A stretch of 64,000 nucleotides of DNA, from assembly GCF_009936375.1 (NCBI RefSeq), contig NZ_AP022332.1:3008501-3072500 (forward strand), written 5' to 3'. A model generated the notes under the pieces. The model was not told where the DNA came from. It ran no database searches and saw nothing but the letters and a program-made list of their open reading frames with translations. Below are positions 1-9,479 of the stretch, in pieces. Numbering within the stretch: the first letter of the stretch is position 1; every line of letters begins with the position of its first letter. Source of the DNA: Methylosinus sp. C49. GTDB taxonomy: Bacteria > Pseudomonadota > Alphaproteobacteria > Rhizobiales > Beijerinckiaceae. The position numbers and the translations under genes were made by a program.

Positions 1-301
1 CGTCACCGATTCGCCAGGCCACGTTCTCCAGCCCGGCTGCGGCCTGCCGCGCTCGCGCCTGCTCAATCATGGCGGGCGTGATGTCGATGCCAGTCACGGC
101 GCGCGCATGTGGCGCCTGTGCGCAGGCGAGGATGCCAGGACCGCAGGCCACGTCGAGCACATCCGCGTCCGGCGTCAGAGCGCAGGCTCGGAGCGTGCGC
201 GACATCGCGTCCGCTTCCGAATGAATGGACAGTTCGGAGAAGGGCTTGGCCCAACGGGTGAACTGGTTGACGATGCGCTGATTGTGCGTGGCGACGGTCA
301 A
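1..301 (-). CDS. Class I SAM-dependent methyltransferase (partial, 3' end off window)
   Basis: The first ~100 residues of a methyltransferase that runs off the left edge. The reverse strand reads a helical N-terminus followed by VLDVACGPG, the glycine-rich SAM-binding motif I of class I (UbiE/COQ5-like) methyltransferases, then a GIDIT acidic-loop motif that would bind the SAM ribose. I start it at a TTG (299-301) because AGGAGG lies 5 nt upstream. The ATG slightly further upstream is in another frame and stops after eight codons. Substrate cannot be inferred. It is transcribed divergently from the AraC-type gene at 388, so that regulator could once have controlled it. Confidence 0.75.
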   Translation of the reverse strand, partial: MTVATHNQRIVNQFTRWAKPFSELSIHSEADAMSRTLRACALTPDADVLDVACGPGILACAQAPHARAVTGIDITPAMIEQARARQAAAGLENVAWRIGD

Positions 302-387
302 ATCACCCTCCTCGATCGAACAGGACCATAGACATTACCACCCCGGCCGACTAACGCTCTACGGCCATAGTTGAGCGGATAGCGGCC

Positions 388-1201
388 ATGCGGGCATTGG
401 ACGACGCCGAAACCCAAAACGCCATACGCGCCCACGGCCTCGATCGGCCGACCGGCATCGGCTTCGCGTTCCTGGGCGCCGCCTGCAACGTCCTCTACGA
501 TTGGCACGCGCACGACTACCATCAACTGATGTATGCCGCGGGCGGGGCCGCCCAGATCGAGACGGATCGCGGTCGCCATATTCTTCCGCAAGGCCGGGCC
601 GTCTGGATACCGGCGGGAACGCGACATCGCTCCCTGATCACGGATGGTGGCGGCGCCTCATTGTATTTTTCACCAGAAGCCGTCGAGGATCGCTCGCGGC
701 ATGTGCGGATCGTGGTCGCGAGTCCATTGATGCGGGAGATGATCCTGTTCGCGACCCGCTGGCCGCTCGGCGCCAGCGAGACAGATCCACTCGCCGACAA
801 CTTCCTCCGCGCCTTGGCGCTCCTGTGCGGCGAGTGGCTGCTATGCGAGCTTCCGCTGTTCCTGCCGAGCGCGGCGCACCCATCCATCCACCGCGCCATG
901 GATTATGCCTTGGCCGATCTTGCCGCCGCGACATTGACCGAAGCCCTACGCCACGCCGCTCTGTCCGAACGCACGTTCCGCCGCCTGTTCGCGCGCGAGA
1001 CGGGACTGACGTGGCAGAACTGGCTCGGCCAAGCGCGCATTCAGATGGCGATGGGACTGTTGGATGCAGGGTCGAAGAATAACCGACGTCGCGGCCGATG
1101 TCGGCTATGCGTCCCTCAGCGCCTTCGCAAAGGCGTTTGCGCAGATCGCCGGCGAAGGGCCGGCTCAATTCCGGCAGCGTCACGGCCCAGGGACGAGTTG
1201 A
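388..1201 (+). pseudogene. AraC-family transcriptional regulator, frameshifted
   Basis: An AraC-type activator with an N-terminal cupin-like sensing region (roughly residues 25-110, including a WHAHDYHQ motif typical of the cupin fold) and a C-terminal double helix-turn-helix. The first HTH is intact (ALSERTFRRLFARETG). At 1075-1076 there is one extra A. If it is removed, the frame continues RITDVAADVGYASLSAFAKA, which is the canonical second HTH, and ends at the TGA at 1199-1201, giving about 270 residues. As written, the frame instead runs out of frame to 1230. The second DNA-binding helix is therefore lost unless this is a sequencing error. It is divergent from the methyltransferase at the left edge. 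Confidence 0.8.
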
Positions 1202-1466
1202 CAACTCCGCCCGGGCGTTGCCGCGAATAGCGGAAAGGGTGCACGCCGTAGCGTCGGCACAGAGCGACAAACAAACGCACCGACCATTCGTCTGGAAGGC
1301 TGAACTTCATCTCGACCGGTGGATCGCTGCGCGCCGCCTCATCGAGCTTCTCCCTCAGCCGATCGGCCGCCGCGCTGGCCGCCTCGCGCTCTCCGGCGCT
1401 CGTCGCGCCGAAATGCAGCGCCTCCACCTTCCACAACCGCTCTCGAAGCTGGTCCTCGATCGTCAT
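1202..1466 (-). pseudogene. Hypothetical protein, 3'-truncated remnant
   Basis: Starts at an ATG with GAGGAG 8 nt upstream and encodes a charged helical N-terminus followed by SLPDEWSVRLFVALCRRYG. As far as I recall, this pattern occurs in an uncharacterised small protein family of rhizobia and relatives, with a longer C-terminus than is present here. The recognisable family sequence stops near 1205, exactly where the convergent AraC gene ends. Beyond that the open frame (to 1116) simply reads antisense through the AraC coding sequence. I interpret it as a gene cut by a deletion or recombination junction. Function unknown. Confidence 0.5.
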
Positions 1467-2026
1467 CGGCGTCGCTCCTCAAAAGCACGACGCCATCGCT
1501 CCGATCAGAGGTCAACTGCCCAGCCCCGCCATCGACAGCCGATCGGTGTGGCACGGCCGCACCGCTTACCGTTGTGAACGACACCGACCTAAGCGCGAAA
1601 ATCACCCGACGACACGTGGAAGAGTAAGCGATCGGATGACGGGCGGAATGCGCAACGCTGGTCATCTGGTGGGCATCCGACGCGCAGATCGGATGCATTT
1701 CGGATCTCCGTCAAGGGGCCGCCGAATTGCAAAAAGCGCACGTTCGCCAGGCTTTCGTCCTATGGAGCTCGCACTCGACGAAGAGCTGTAGCCGGGTCTT
1801 TTATTGCCCTCGCGATGCCAATTGACGCAAATTCCAGCGCTCTCATGTCGATCTACGGCACGAGATTGCCGAGGCGAAAGTATTTCGCCGCCCCTCTTGT
1901 CCTCACCGAGGACAAAGTGAGCGCGTCACACGCTATGCCGACACGCACGTCGGCTACGGCGGCTTTCGTGCGGATAGAATATGCTCGCACTGAGCATATT
2001 TCTAGACGATCTTTGCGGACGTTCGA
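1467..2026. other. Non-coding spacer, 560 bp
   Basis: No convincing gene. Short open frames at 1546-1791 and 1815-2051 lack ribosome-binding sites and family-like sequence. The only structured element seen is the 9-bp inverted repeat at 1978-2000. Confidence 0.5.
1978..2000 (-). terminator. Perfect 9-bp inverted repeat downstream of the STAND partner gene
   Basis: AATATGCTC and GAGCATATT pair perfectly around a 5-nt loop. The hairpin lies 27 nt past the stop of the gene ending at 2027, where a transcription terminator is expected. No T-run follows on the minus strand, so it could instead be a factor-dependent terminator, an RNA-stabilising hairpin or a protein-binding palindrome. Confidence 0.4.
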
Positions 2027-2767
2027 TCACTCGGCCTCTGGAAATTCCTGAACGCGCCGCTTCAAATCCGATGCCAGCGCGTTGGCCATCTGCGTGAAGC
2101 CTTCCAGCCGATCGATGCGGTCCTGCAACTGCTTTCGGTTGGCCTCATTCGGATCGGACTTTTTCAAGAGGCTATTCTCACCAACGATGACGCGAATTAT
2201 CGGAAGTTCAACCCCATTGTCTGCCCCGGCCGCCTCAGCAAGTGCGCCCCACTCCCTCGATTTATCGAGCGCAACCTCCGCAGCTTGCGTTAGGCAGTAA
2301 CGAATAAGCATTCTTGCCGAATAATCCAAGCCGTCGATGAGCTTCAGCCACGACTTCGCCTCTTCGTCCATATCGGCGTCGTCGGCAGCAGCGCGTACCG
2401 AACGAAAATATCTTGGCGTGCTGTCGTCCGGATCAAGGCTTTCAAGCGCTCTCAGGATCGGTTCGAGTTCCTCAAATGGACGCTTACCGTTTGGCAATTC
2501 GTGACGATGTTTCCATAGGCTGATGATGACTTCGCAGCACGCCCGAATCTTAGCCGGTCGCTCTTCGTCGCTTGCTTTCTCGGCGTCTTGGATCAGCTCG
2601 GCGACATAGTGAGCCATCCACCGGCCTAGGGTATCCACGGACCGATCGAGGTCGAGCTCACTCGTCAGCTTCCTGCCGAGCTCAAGCGTCGCCTCACAGC
2701 GCGCTGAGACTACCGTCGGATTTGAGAAGGAAGAGTCGTGCACTTGGCAGAATGAATCCGAGGTCAT
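2027..2767 (-). CDS. Uncharacterised accessory protein of the STAND NTPase locus
   Basis: A 246-residue, largely helical, acidic protein with no signal peptide, membrane segment or catalytic motif that I recognise. It overlaps the 3' end of the giant NTPase gene by 74 bp on the same strand, so the two are almost certainly co-expressed and translationally coupled. I chose the ATG at 2765-2767 (AGGA 4 nt upstream). A TTG at 2810-2812 is also possible because GGAGG lies 7 nt before it, adding 15 residues. The C-terminal quarter (DRIDRLEGFTQMANALASDL) looks like an amphipathic helix or coiled coil. By position it may be an effector partner, an inhibitor or a sensor for the nuclease-NTPase, but this is inference. 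Confidence 0.7.
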   Translation of the reverse strand: MTSDSFCQVHDSSFSNPTVVSARCEATLELGRKLTSELDLDRSVDTLGRWMAHYVAELIQDAEKASDEERPAKIRACCEVIISLWKHRHELPNGKRPFEELEPILRALESLDPDDSTPRYFRSVRAAADDADMDEEAKSWLKLIDGLDYSARMLIRYCLTQAAEVALDKSREWGALAEAAGADNGVELPIIRVIVGENSLLKKSDPNEANRKQLQDRIDRLEGFTQMANALASDLKRRVQEFPEAE

Positions 2768-5700
2768 CGTTCCTACTACTTTCCCAGCGAGAATAGCAGC
2801 GCCGCCGTTCAATTTCTACCTCCACGATCAAATCCATGCGTAGCTTACGTAAGAGCGCAAGAACGAACGCGAATGACGCCTGAAAACGTGAACCAGTCTC
2901 GCCTTCCGTTTCATCGTCATCCTTGTCGCGGAAGTGCCCCCATACTTGTGACCACGCGACATCGCCGTGATCGCCCTCAACATGCCATCGCCGACGCTCA
3001 ACGTCGCAATTAAGGTTCATGAGCTCGGTGACGTAAGCGGCGGGCGCTGGCGGCGGATACTTGATGGCACCCGCCCAAGGGTCCAGGTCATCTAATCCGT
3101 AATCGCGAGATCGATCGGTAAGCCAACCTTTGAGCTGAAAGCCATCAAAGTCGATTTGCAAATCGTCGTCGGCGTCGGGAATTCGATAGTCGTGAGGATT
3201 GCCTGCGCTCTGCAAGGCCCTCAGCAGCGCCATCGAACGATCTGACGAAACAAGCGCGCTACCAACGTGGATCGACTCCTCCCGATGTCTCGATCGTCTC
3301 GTCCAACGTCCCCAAAGATTCATTCTGCCGTCAGTGCTGATGAGAATCTGGTCAAAATCACTCCTGACGATTGACCAGCGCCATTCGTCCGTTTCCTTTT
3401 CATCTTTCCAATTCGGCCGCTCAAGCGGAACTGGGTCGCGCCGGTCCGCCAGCCATCCGTTGTCACGGCGGGACAGATCATGTCTCGATAGCCAATTGCG
3501 AAACTCATCCTCGGAATCGTCGGGATCGTGATGCACTGGCGCTGCCGCAAGCAGCTTCCCGGCCACCACCATCATCGCGTGGTACGAAAGATAGAAACGA
3601 AGCTCGTCCACTCGCGGATACGAGCCGTGCGAATGATGGGGCTCTCTATCTCTGAAAATCTTTCGGCGGTAGCGCGCATCCTCATTCCACTGGCTGCCCC
3701 CGTGGAGGTTCCAATCGCTTCTGATCACGCGCAACGCTTCGCGTTCGATGCTGGCTTGCGATTTCGCGAAACACCTTCCGAGAGGCGCAAGCCAGTAAGG
3801 ACCCATGTCGATGCCAAAATAGAACCGATCGTCGTTGTTGTCGGCCTCGGCCTTGCGTTCACCGTCAGCCTCGTCGTCTTCGAAGCGCCGATAGGACTTC
3901 GATTCGACGGGAGGAAAAGAAGATGCGTTGACGGTAGCGAGCCGCGCTCGTAAATCGGTTTGCGATCCCAAGAACCCGCCGTCCAACAGAGCTTCGATAG
4001 TTCTCGTTGCGAATGCCCGAATGAGGACGTGAGGTTCACCGGCGAACGCCAATTTGAACAGGAAGTCGGCATATGGGGCAACGATGCCAGGGTGGTCTTT
4101 CGCGGCGCGCGCCAATCCGATCAGAAACCATTGGCGTGCGTGCAACTTATAGAAGTGCAGGCCGGCGTCGGCAAAGGCATCGGCTGATGCTCCGCTCGCC
4201 AACGCGACGAGATGCCCAAGCACCTTGGCCTGTCCGAGCGTGCAAAGCGCGCGTACCGCGTGCGCAGCTTCCCAGCGCAAGCTTGCCCGTGGTGCAGCAA
4301 GGCCGCCCCAGATATAACCGGCGACTGAGCCCTCTATTTCAGCGGGCGGCTCGAACTTTGGCGACCAGGGGCCATCGCCGTCGCCGTCCTCAAGAACCGT
4401 ATCGAACAGATCGAGGCCGAACGAAAGTGCTTCAATCGCTTCGTTCTCCGATAATTTCGACGCGAGGAGTCCGACCAGCGTGAACAAGCGGCGCGCGCCG
4501 ATGACTTCCGTCGCCTCGCCAATGCCAGATAGAACAACGCCGACGACATCGCCTTCTGGAATGCCGGATAGCTCGCACGCGGTCTTGAATGGAAGCACCT
4601 CATAGTACCGGCTTTTCGTGACGGCCATGCAGTGCCGCCGGCAGAATACCCTCAAAGTTTCGGCTAGAGCCGACTTGACCGCGAGCCGATTTTTCCAAGC
4701 TTCTGGAAGAAGCTCAAGAAAGCTGCGCAGATCATAGAGTCCGAAATCGGTTACGTCAGCGACAGCCGCGATGAACTCGGCCTCTTTGCCGACATTCACG
4801 CGGCGGTATGCTTCTGCAAAGAAGCGGTCAGGATAGCGCGGCAAGGCACTATTATTGAAACGCCGACGCGCGCGCGAAAGGTCGTTAGCGATACAAAGAT
4901 CGATATCCTCGAAGACTGCGTTCCAGTCGCGCTCGTAACTACTGTCTGGCAGAGCGCCGCGGTCCTGGTCATCGCTATTGTCCGTCGGTTTGTCTGACTG
5001 CTCTTCGCGCTCACTTAGGGCGATCCATGCATCAAGCTCGGTGACCGCGATGCCATGCTGCGTCAAGACGTTTTTGAGCGCGCGCCACCTTCCAAGGCTG
5101 TGCTGCTCCAGCGTCATGTAACGGTAGCAAAATTCCGCTGTGGCTTCTTTTTCAGCCTTGTTCGCGCAGGCAGCGAAAGCTCTCTTGAGCAACAGAGGCT
5201 CATCCCACTGGGCACGAAAGCCGATCAACGCCAGCGCAACCTTTGGGTCGAGCTCACCGTGCGAAACTAGGAAGTTGACAGCGATCGGCAATAACCGTTC
5301 CGTCCATCCGAAATCCCGATCCCGCCAGCGGCTGAGGATCGCAAGGGAAGAGCTCCCGCATAGGCCGGCGATCGCCTCAACGGTCGCTTCCCAATCAAAA
5401 TGCTTGTCGCGGACGACGTAGTCGTAGGTAAGTTCCGCGCAGCGCGCGAGCCGATACGCCGTCACCGGATCTGGCCTGTCTCTGCAGGCCGCACGATCAG
5501 CGAGGTCAAGTAACGCACCCCAGCGATCTAGGTTTTCATCGCCAATTTTGCTTGCGACTTCTACGGCCAGATTGAAATACGCGACCGCCTCGGAGCGGCT
5601 TGCCATCAAGGTCGCGCGCGCTAGATCGACATAGCTGTCCGACTTCGATTCCGCACTTTCCCGCTCGTCGCGAATCAGCCCGAAGGCTTTGCTGGCATAC

Positions 5701-8700
5701 TCCAGCGCGTGCGCCTCGAGCGAGGGCGATCGGGCTGCTAGCCGCGCAAGGTGCGTAAGCGTCTTCGCGTATAATGGCCGCTTGAGGCCCACGATCCACT
5801 TATTCAGCTCGTCCAGCGATGCGGCCTCAGCGCTTCCCGTGACCAACAACGTATCAAACCATACTCGGGCGACTTCGTTGGACGTGAACGACTCCTCCCG
5901 ATAGCTGATCTTTTCGGCTTTCGAAGACGCAGCGGCCGTTTCCGCGATCTCGTTGGCAAGATCGGCACGCGCCGTTCGACCGATGAAAGTCGCCGCCCAC
6001 AGGCGGTGCCACGGCAAGAGGGCGCCGATGTCCTCCTTAAACTCCTGTACGTCCCGAGAGTCGGAATGAGGTTTCGGGTTTACCAGCTCCTTTCGTAGGC
6101 CATCATGCGCCAAATCGATCAAATTCAGTGATTGCCCATTGAGAGCCGCGCGCAGGGCATACGCGCGAAGCAACGCAAACCGTGTCCTCCCATAGCGGGA
6201 CGAGAGCCCCTGCGGAGGCGAAGGAGGGAGATAGCGGGTAAGAAGGGAGATCAATTCGCCGGTCGCACCAACCGAGAGCTTGTGCGCTGCCTCCGCAAGC
6301 GCAGTTACCGCTTGGATGACGCTCCCGTCATTGTCCCAGCGATCTCCGTCGCTGAGCTTGATCCGCGGATCGCGAGCTAAACGAAGAGCACATTCGACCA
6401 CACTTTTTGGCGGCGTTCTATGGACCTCTCGTAATTCCAGCGTGATCGCCAGTACAAGGCACAGGTTGTTCTCGGCAGCCACTGCAAGATTATCGAGATC
6501 GTGATAGCGACCATGATCGATGAATCGGCTTGCGAGAGTCCGCCCCACGCAAAATGAAACCTCACGGGGCGACCATCCGCGTAAATCATGTGCGCAGCTA
6601 GCGGCACCGTGAATGTTGAAAAAGGCGGTCGCCATCTCAAGGATGTCGTTATCCGTCACTTTTTCCCGTTTCCTGTCATCACGCGGAAGCTGACCCCAGT
6701 TCCGCAACCATTCGCGGGCCATTCGTAGCCTGCTGCGCGCATCGCCCAGCAGCTCGCCGCGTCCTGACAACAGTCCAGCTTCATAAGCGTGGTGTGAACC
6801 GACCCAACCCGCGCCAAATGTTCGCCGCGAGATGAGCTCCTGAATGCGCTCGCTCTCCATGAATACCGCCGCTAAGTCGGTGTTCGCTTGAAGTAGCTTG
6901 CGTTGTCGTTCATCGCCTGCGCTTTCGCCCCCGGCCTTCAGCGCCAGCTTCGCCGCATCGGTGTAACGTCGCGCGCGGAGGCTCGCTTTGAGGGCAAACT
7001 GAAGGCGTTGCAGTTCAACGTCACGCTTTTCAACCGGACTGGTGCTCGGCAGAGCTTCGGAAGAGAGAGCGAGCGCCACAAGCTCCGCAAAATGACCCGC
7101 CTCCAGCATGAGTTGCGGCAATGCGGATGCTACATAGGCGCTACCCGCCGCGATGGGCTTCAGGCTTGCAATGAAAGCCGCCAAATCGGCTGCCGCTGGC
7201 TTGAACCTGTCTCTGAACCAAGTCTCAGCGGGCTCATCGTAGAATTGAATCGTGTCGCCCGTAACAAGGAGCGGACGCCCAAGATCGAACGCGAAACTCC
7301 TGATCGCAGCCTCATCGACCCCCGACATTGACGCCAGAACCGATAGAGGGATCAAGGGCCGGAGCGCAGCCAGCCCAGCGCAAATTCTGTCGATCTGCGC
7401 CTTCTCGATGGACCCTACCGCATCGCGCAGCCTCGCGATTGCGTCATTAAGAAGGTTGCCGATCGCGTCCTCGACCGTCGTGGGATTTGGGCCGAGCGCC
7501 CGGAGAATCTCGCTCAACGAGACCTTGCGCGCGAGGGCCAGCGCTTGAACGCGAGGGTTCTGCGAACTCAAGCGATGGAATTCGTCGACGTCTTGTTCGG
7601 TGGCACCGGTGAAAACTTGGCGCAAGCACGTCGCAGTTTCCGCTCGGCTGAATGGATGCAGTTCAAGCCGTAGAGCGGAGGGCGGAGGGTCAAGATACCC
7701 CTGCCGGTGCGTCCGGCACAGGGCGACCAACCGTACGCCTTCCGGCAACTGCTCTCGGAGCAGGTCGCGCACAAAAGATCGCGCTTCGCCAATTTCCTCC
7801 GCCGCCATCTGCGCATTGTCCGCGGCGTCAATGACGATGCAGAGAAGCGCTTGCGCATTCTCGGCCCTGAGGGAGGTGATGCTTTGCGTTAGACGATAAA
7901 GAAAGGCTCTCACGTAGGCCGATGGTTCGGCGTGAGGGCTTGGGATGAGCGGGTGGCACAGCCCCTTGGCAGCTAGCTCATTCGCAATTTGAACCAGAGC
8001 GTCCTTGTGGCGATGCCGATAGCCGCTGGCGCTGCGGTACTGGCCATTGCCAAAACAATCGTAGAGAACGCTGGATGAGCCTGCGGGCAGCGCCAAGTTG
8101 ATGCGCGTTGCGAAAACCGACTTTCCCACTCCGCCGGCAGCATGAACGATGACCGGAACATCGTCCGCCTGCATGATCGCCCGGTTGAGCTCTGGTTCTT
8201 GCTCACGCGGGACTACGTTCGCAATGTCTTTGATGAAGCACGGCGCAGGAAACAGGCGGCTCTCGTCGGTCTTGAGCGCCCGAAGCACGTCCATTCTCGT
8301 GACAGTTGGATTCTCTGCACTCACGGAGAGAGCTTTTTTGGTCACAAGCTCCTTCAATTGCACGGGCGCATCAACGTCTGCATCAGCAAGGTAGTAACTA
8401 ACGTCTTGGGCCAGTATGTTTCGTTGATCCAACACTCCTTCCTGACCTCCTTCGAGCCGAAGCAGCTTGCAGAAGGCCGCGAGCGCCGTGCCGCTGAGAC
8501 CTGTGAACCTCTCAAGCTTCTTGAGATTGTCGGTGTGCCGCGCCGCTGCGGTGCCTTCGGCGGCGTCATGAATAGCTTCGAGAAAGTCGGAGTTGACCGG
8601 GCGGTTAGAAACGAACCAGAACTCTAGCTTGCCGTCCAGGTGTTCTGTTCGAAGGCGCTGTTGAAGGGCTTTGAATCGCTCGGCGAATCCCGTCAGCGTC

Positions 8701-9002
8701 TTTCCGAGCCCACTTGGCGCCCAAGCTTCATCAGCTCTCAGTGTTGAGTGCTTGAGCTGGATGTACCGAATCAGTGTTGCCTGTTCGAGACTTTCGCTCC
8801 CGTAATACTCGCCAACGTCGATCAGCTCTTCGCCGGTCGTAATGCGGTCCGCCGCCGCTGCCTCTGATGGAGAGGACCCCTCGATCGTGACCGCCTTCAG
8901 GCTGGCGTCGGGCGAAAGGAGAAGTAGGCAACGGCGTGCGGCCCACAGATAATGGAACTGGTCGCCATCGCGGCTTGGACGAACGAAATTAGTTTCGGAC
9001 AT
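2694..9002 (-). CDS. Giant STAND NTPase with N-terminal PD-(D/E)XK-like nuclease domain (Avs-like)
   Basis: A 2102-residue soluble protein. Residues ~15-90 resemble the Cap4/DUF4297-type dsDNA nuclease fold: a helix with RRCLLLL, then an acidic segment and a terminal IQLKHS (residues 81-86) matching the E/Q-x-K signature of PD-(D/E)XK enzymes. Residues ~280-400 form a STAND/NACHT-type ATPase: Walker A AAGGVGKS (288-295) and Walker B LLCIVIDAADNA (D392). The remaining ~1500 residues are helical-repeat-like, the usual ligand-sensing part. This order matches Avs (antiviral STAND) proteins that sense phage proteins and then cut DNA. I cannot assign an Avs type. Start ATG at 9000-9002 has only a weak GAAGA site. 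It is followed by an overlapping partner gene at 2027-2767. Confidence 0.75.
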   Translation of the reverse strand: MSETNFVRPSRDGDQFHYLWAARRCLLLLSPDASLKAVTIEGSSPSEAAAADRITTGEELIDVGEYYGSESLEQATLIRYIQLKHSTLRADEAWAPSGLGKTLTGFAERFKALQQRLRTEHLDGKLEFWFVSNRPVNSDFLEAIHDAAEGTAAARHTDNLKKLERFTGLSGTALAAFCKLLRLEGGQEGVLDQRNILAQDVSYYLADADVDAPVQLKELVTKKALSVSAENPTVTRMDVLRALKTDESRLFPAPCFIKDIANVVPREQEPELNRAIMQADDVPVIVHAAGGVGKSVFATRINLALPAGSSSVLYDCFGNGQYRSASGYRHRHKDALVQIANELAAKGLCHPLIPSPHAEPSAYVRAFLYRLTQSITSLRAENAQALLCIVIDAADNAQMAAEEIGEARSFVRDLLREQLPEGVRLVALCRTHRQGYLDPPPSALRLELHPFSRAETATCLRQVFTGATEQDVDEFHRLSSQNPRVQALALARKVSLSEILRALGPNPTTVEDAIGNLLNDAIARLRDAVGSIEKAQIDRICAGLAALRPLIPLSVLASMSGVDEAAIRSFAFDLGRPLLVTGDTIQFYDEPAETWFRDRFKPAAADLAAFIASLKPIAAGSAYVASALPQLMLEAGHFAELVALALSSEALPSTSPVEKRDVELQRLQFALKASLRARRYTDAAKLALKAGGESAGDERQRKLLQANTDLAAVFMESERIQELISRRTFGAGWVGSHHAYEAGLLSGRGELLGDARSRLRMAREWLRNWGQLPRDDRKREKVTDNDILEMATAFFNIHGAASCAHDLRGWSPREVSFCVGRTLASRFIDHGRYHDLDNLAVAAENNLCLVLAITLELREVHRTPPKSVVECALRLARDPRIKLSDGDRWDNDGSVIQAVTALAEAAHKLSVGATGELISLLTRYLPPSPPQGLSSRYGRTRFALLRAYALRAALNGQSLNLIDLAHDGLRKELVNPKPHSDSRDVQEFKEDIGALLPWHRLWAATFIGRTARADLANEIAETAAASSKAEKISYREESFTSNEVARVWFDTLLVTGSAEAASLDELNKWIVGLKRPLYAKTLTHLARLAARSPSLEAHALEYASKAFGLIRDERESAESKSDSYVDLARATLMASRSEAVAYFNLAVEVASKIGDENLDRWGALLDLADRAACRDRPDPVTAYRLARCAELTYDYVVRDKHFDWEATVEAIAGLCGSSSLAILSRWRDRDFGWTERLLPIAVNFLVSHGELDPKVALALIGFRAQWDEPLLLKRAFAACANKAEKEATAEFCYRYMTLEQHSLGRWRALKNVLTQHGIAVTELDAWIALSEREEQSDKPTDNSDDQDRGALPDSSYERDWNAVFEDIDLCIANDLSRARRRFNNSALPRYPDRFFAEAYRRVNVGKEAEFIAAVADVTDFGLYDLRSFLELLPEAWKNRLAVKSALAETLRVFCRRHCMAVTKSRYYEVLPFKTACELSGIPEGDVVGVVLSGIGEATEVIGARRLFTLVGLLASKLSENEAIEALSFGLDLFDTVLEDGDGDGPWSPKFEPPAEIEGSVAGYIWGGLAAPRASLRWEAAHAVRALCTLGQAKVLGHLVALASGASADAFADAGLHFYKLHARQWFLIGLARAAKDHPGIVAPYADFLFKLAFAGEPHVLIRAFATRTIEALLDGGFLGSQTDLRARLATVNASSFPPVESKSYRRFEDDEADGERKAEADNNDDRFYFGIDMGPYWLAPLGRCFAKSQASIEREALRVIRSDWNLHGGSQWNEDARYRRKIFRDREPHHSHGSYPRVDELRFYLSYHAMMVVAGKLLAAAPVHHDPDDSEDEFRNWLSRHDLSRRDNGWLADRRDPVPLERPNWKDEKETDEWRWSIVRSDFDQILISTDGRMNLWGRWTRRSRHREESIHVGSALVSSDRSMALLRALQSAGNPHDYRIPDADDDLQIDFDGFQLKGWLTDRSRDYGLDDLDPWAGAIKYPPPAPAAYVTELMNLNCDVERRRWHVEGDHGDVAWSQVWGHFRDKDDDETEGETGSRFQASFAFVLALLRKLRMDLIVEVEIERRRCYSRWESSRNDDLGFILPSARLFLLKSDGSLSAL

Positions 9003-9479
9003 CGGGTCTTCGCTCGATTCGGATGAAGGGCTGGCGCCGGGAAAATCGTTTCCGGTCGCAGCCTAGCCGCTGTGCTTCGGTACGCATCGGCTTAGAATAT
9101 CAGTGAACACATCGCTTAGGCTTTTCGGTAGCGAATGATCCGCGCGGCGGCAAGAGCTAGAGCCGGGTCGAGTTCCGGCCGTCGGGCGTGCTGATTGGAT
9201 GACCGCTAAGGGCGCGTTCAGCGACGCTGGGCGATCTGGGGGAGCCGACTTACGGTCGTAGCCAAAGGTAAAGCGGCTCACAGCTTTCGGCTGTCTTCAG
9301 ATTTTATAGCGATATTTCAATTAGATAGATGTTTCTTATCTTTGTCCTGTCCGGCGCGCCATTTCACCAATGAGGATTCGAACTCCTTGCCCGATCTGGG
9401 GTCGGAGCCAACTGCAGCGTCGCAAGCGCTGACGAGCCTTGTTCGCCGCTCTCCGGGTTGCGCTCAATGGCTTGACTTT
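9003..9479. other. Intergenic region with repeat copy 1
   Basis: No gene supported. The left part should contain the promoter of the STAND gene. The right part contains an AT-rich stretch and the repeat at 9317-9363. Short open frames on both strands show no ribosome-binding site or family signature. Confidence 0.5.
9317..9363 (+). repeat. Diverged direct repeat, copy 1
   Basis: Begins tcaatta, then after 17 nt ends tttgtcctgtccggcgcgcc followed by att. A second copy with the same layout is at 13288-13333, and the core occurs a third time at 31159-31176. Copies 1 and 2 bracket a 4-kb block of accessory genes. Confidence 0.6.

Noticed and set aside
1546-2051. Two short plus-strand frames
   Set aside because: No ribosome-binding site and no recognisable motif.
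9351-9392. tRNA-like 3' end (T-arm-like ggattcgaact)
   Set aside because: Stem pairs do not form, there is no anticodon or D arm, and the other two repeat copies lack it.
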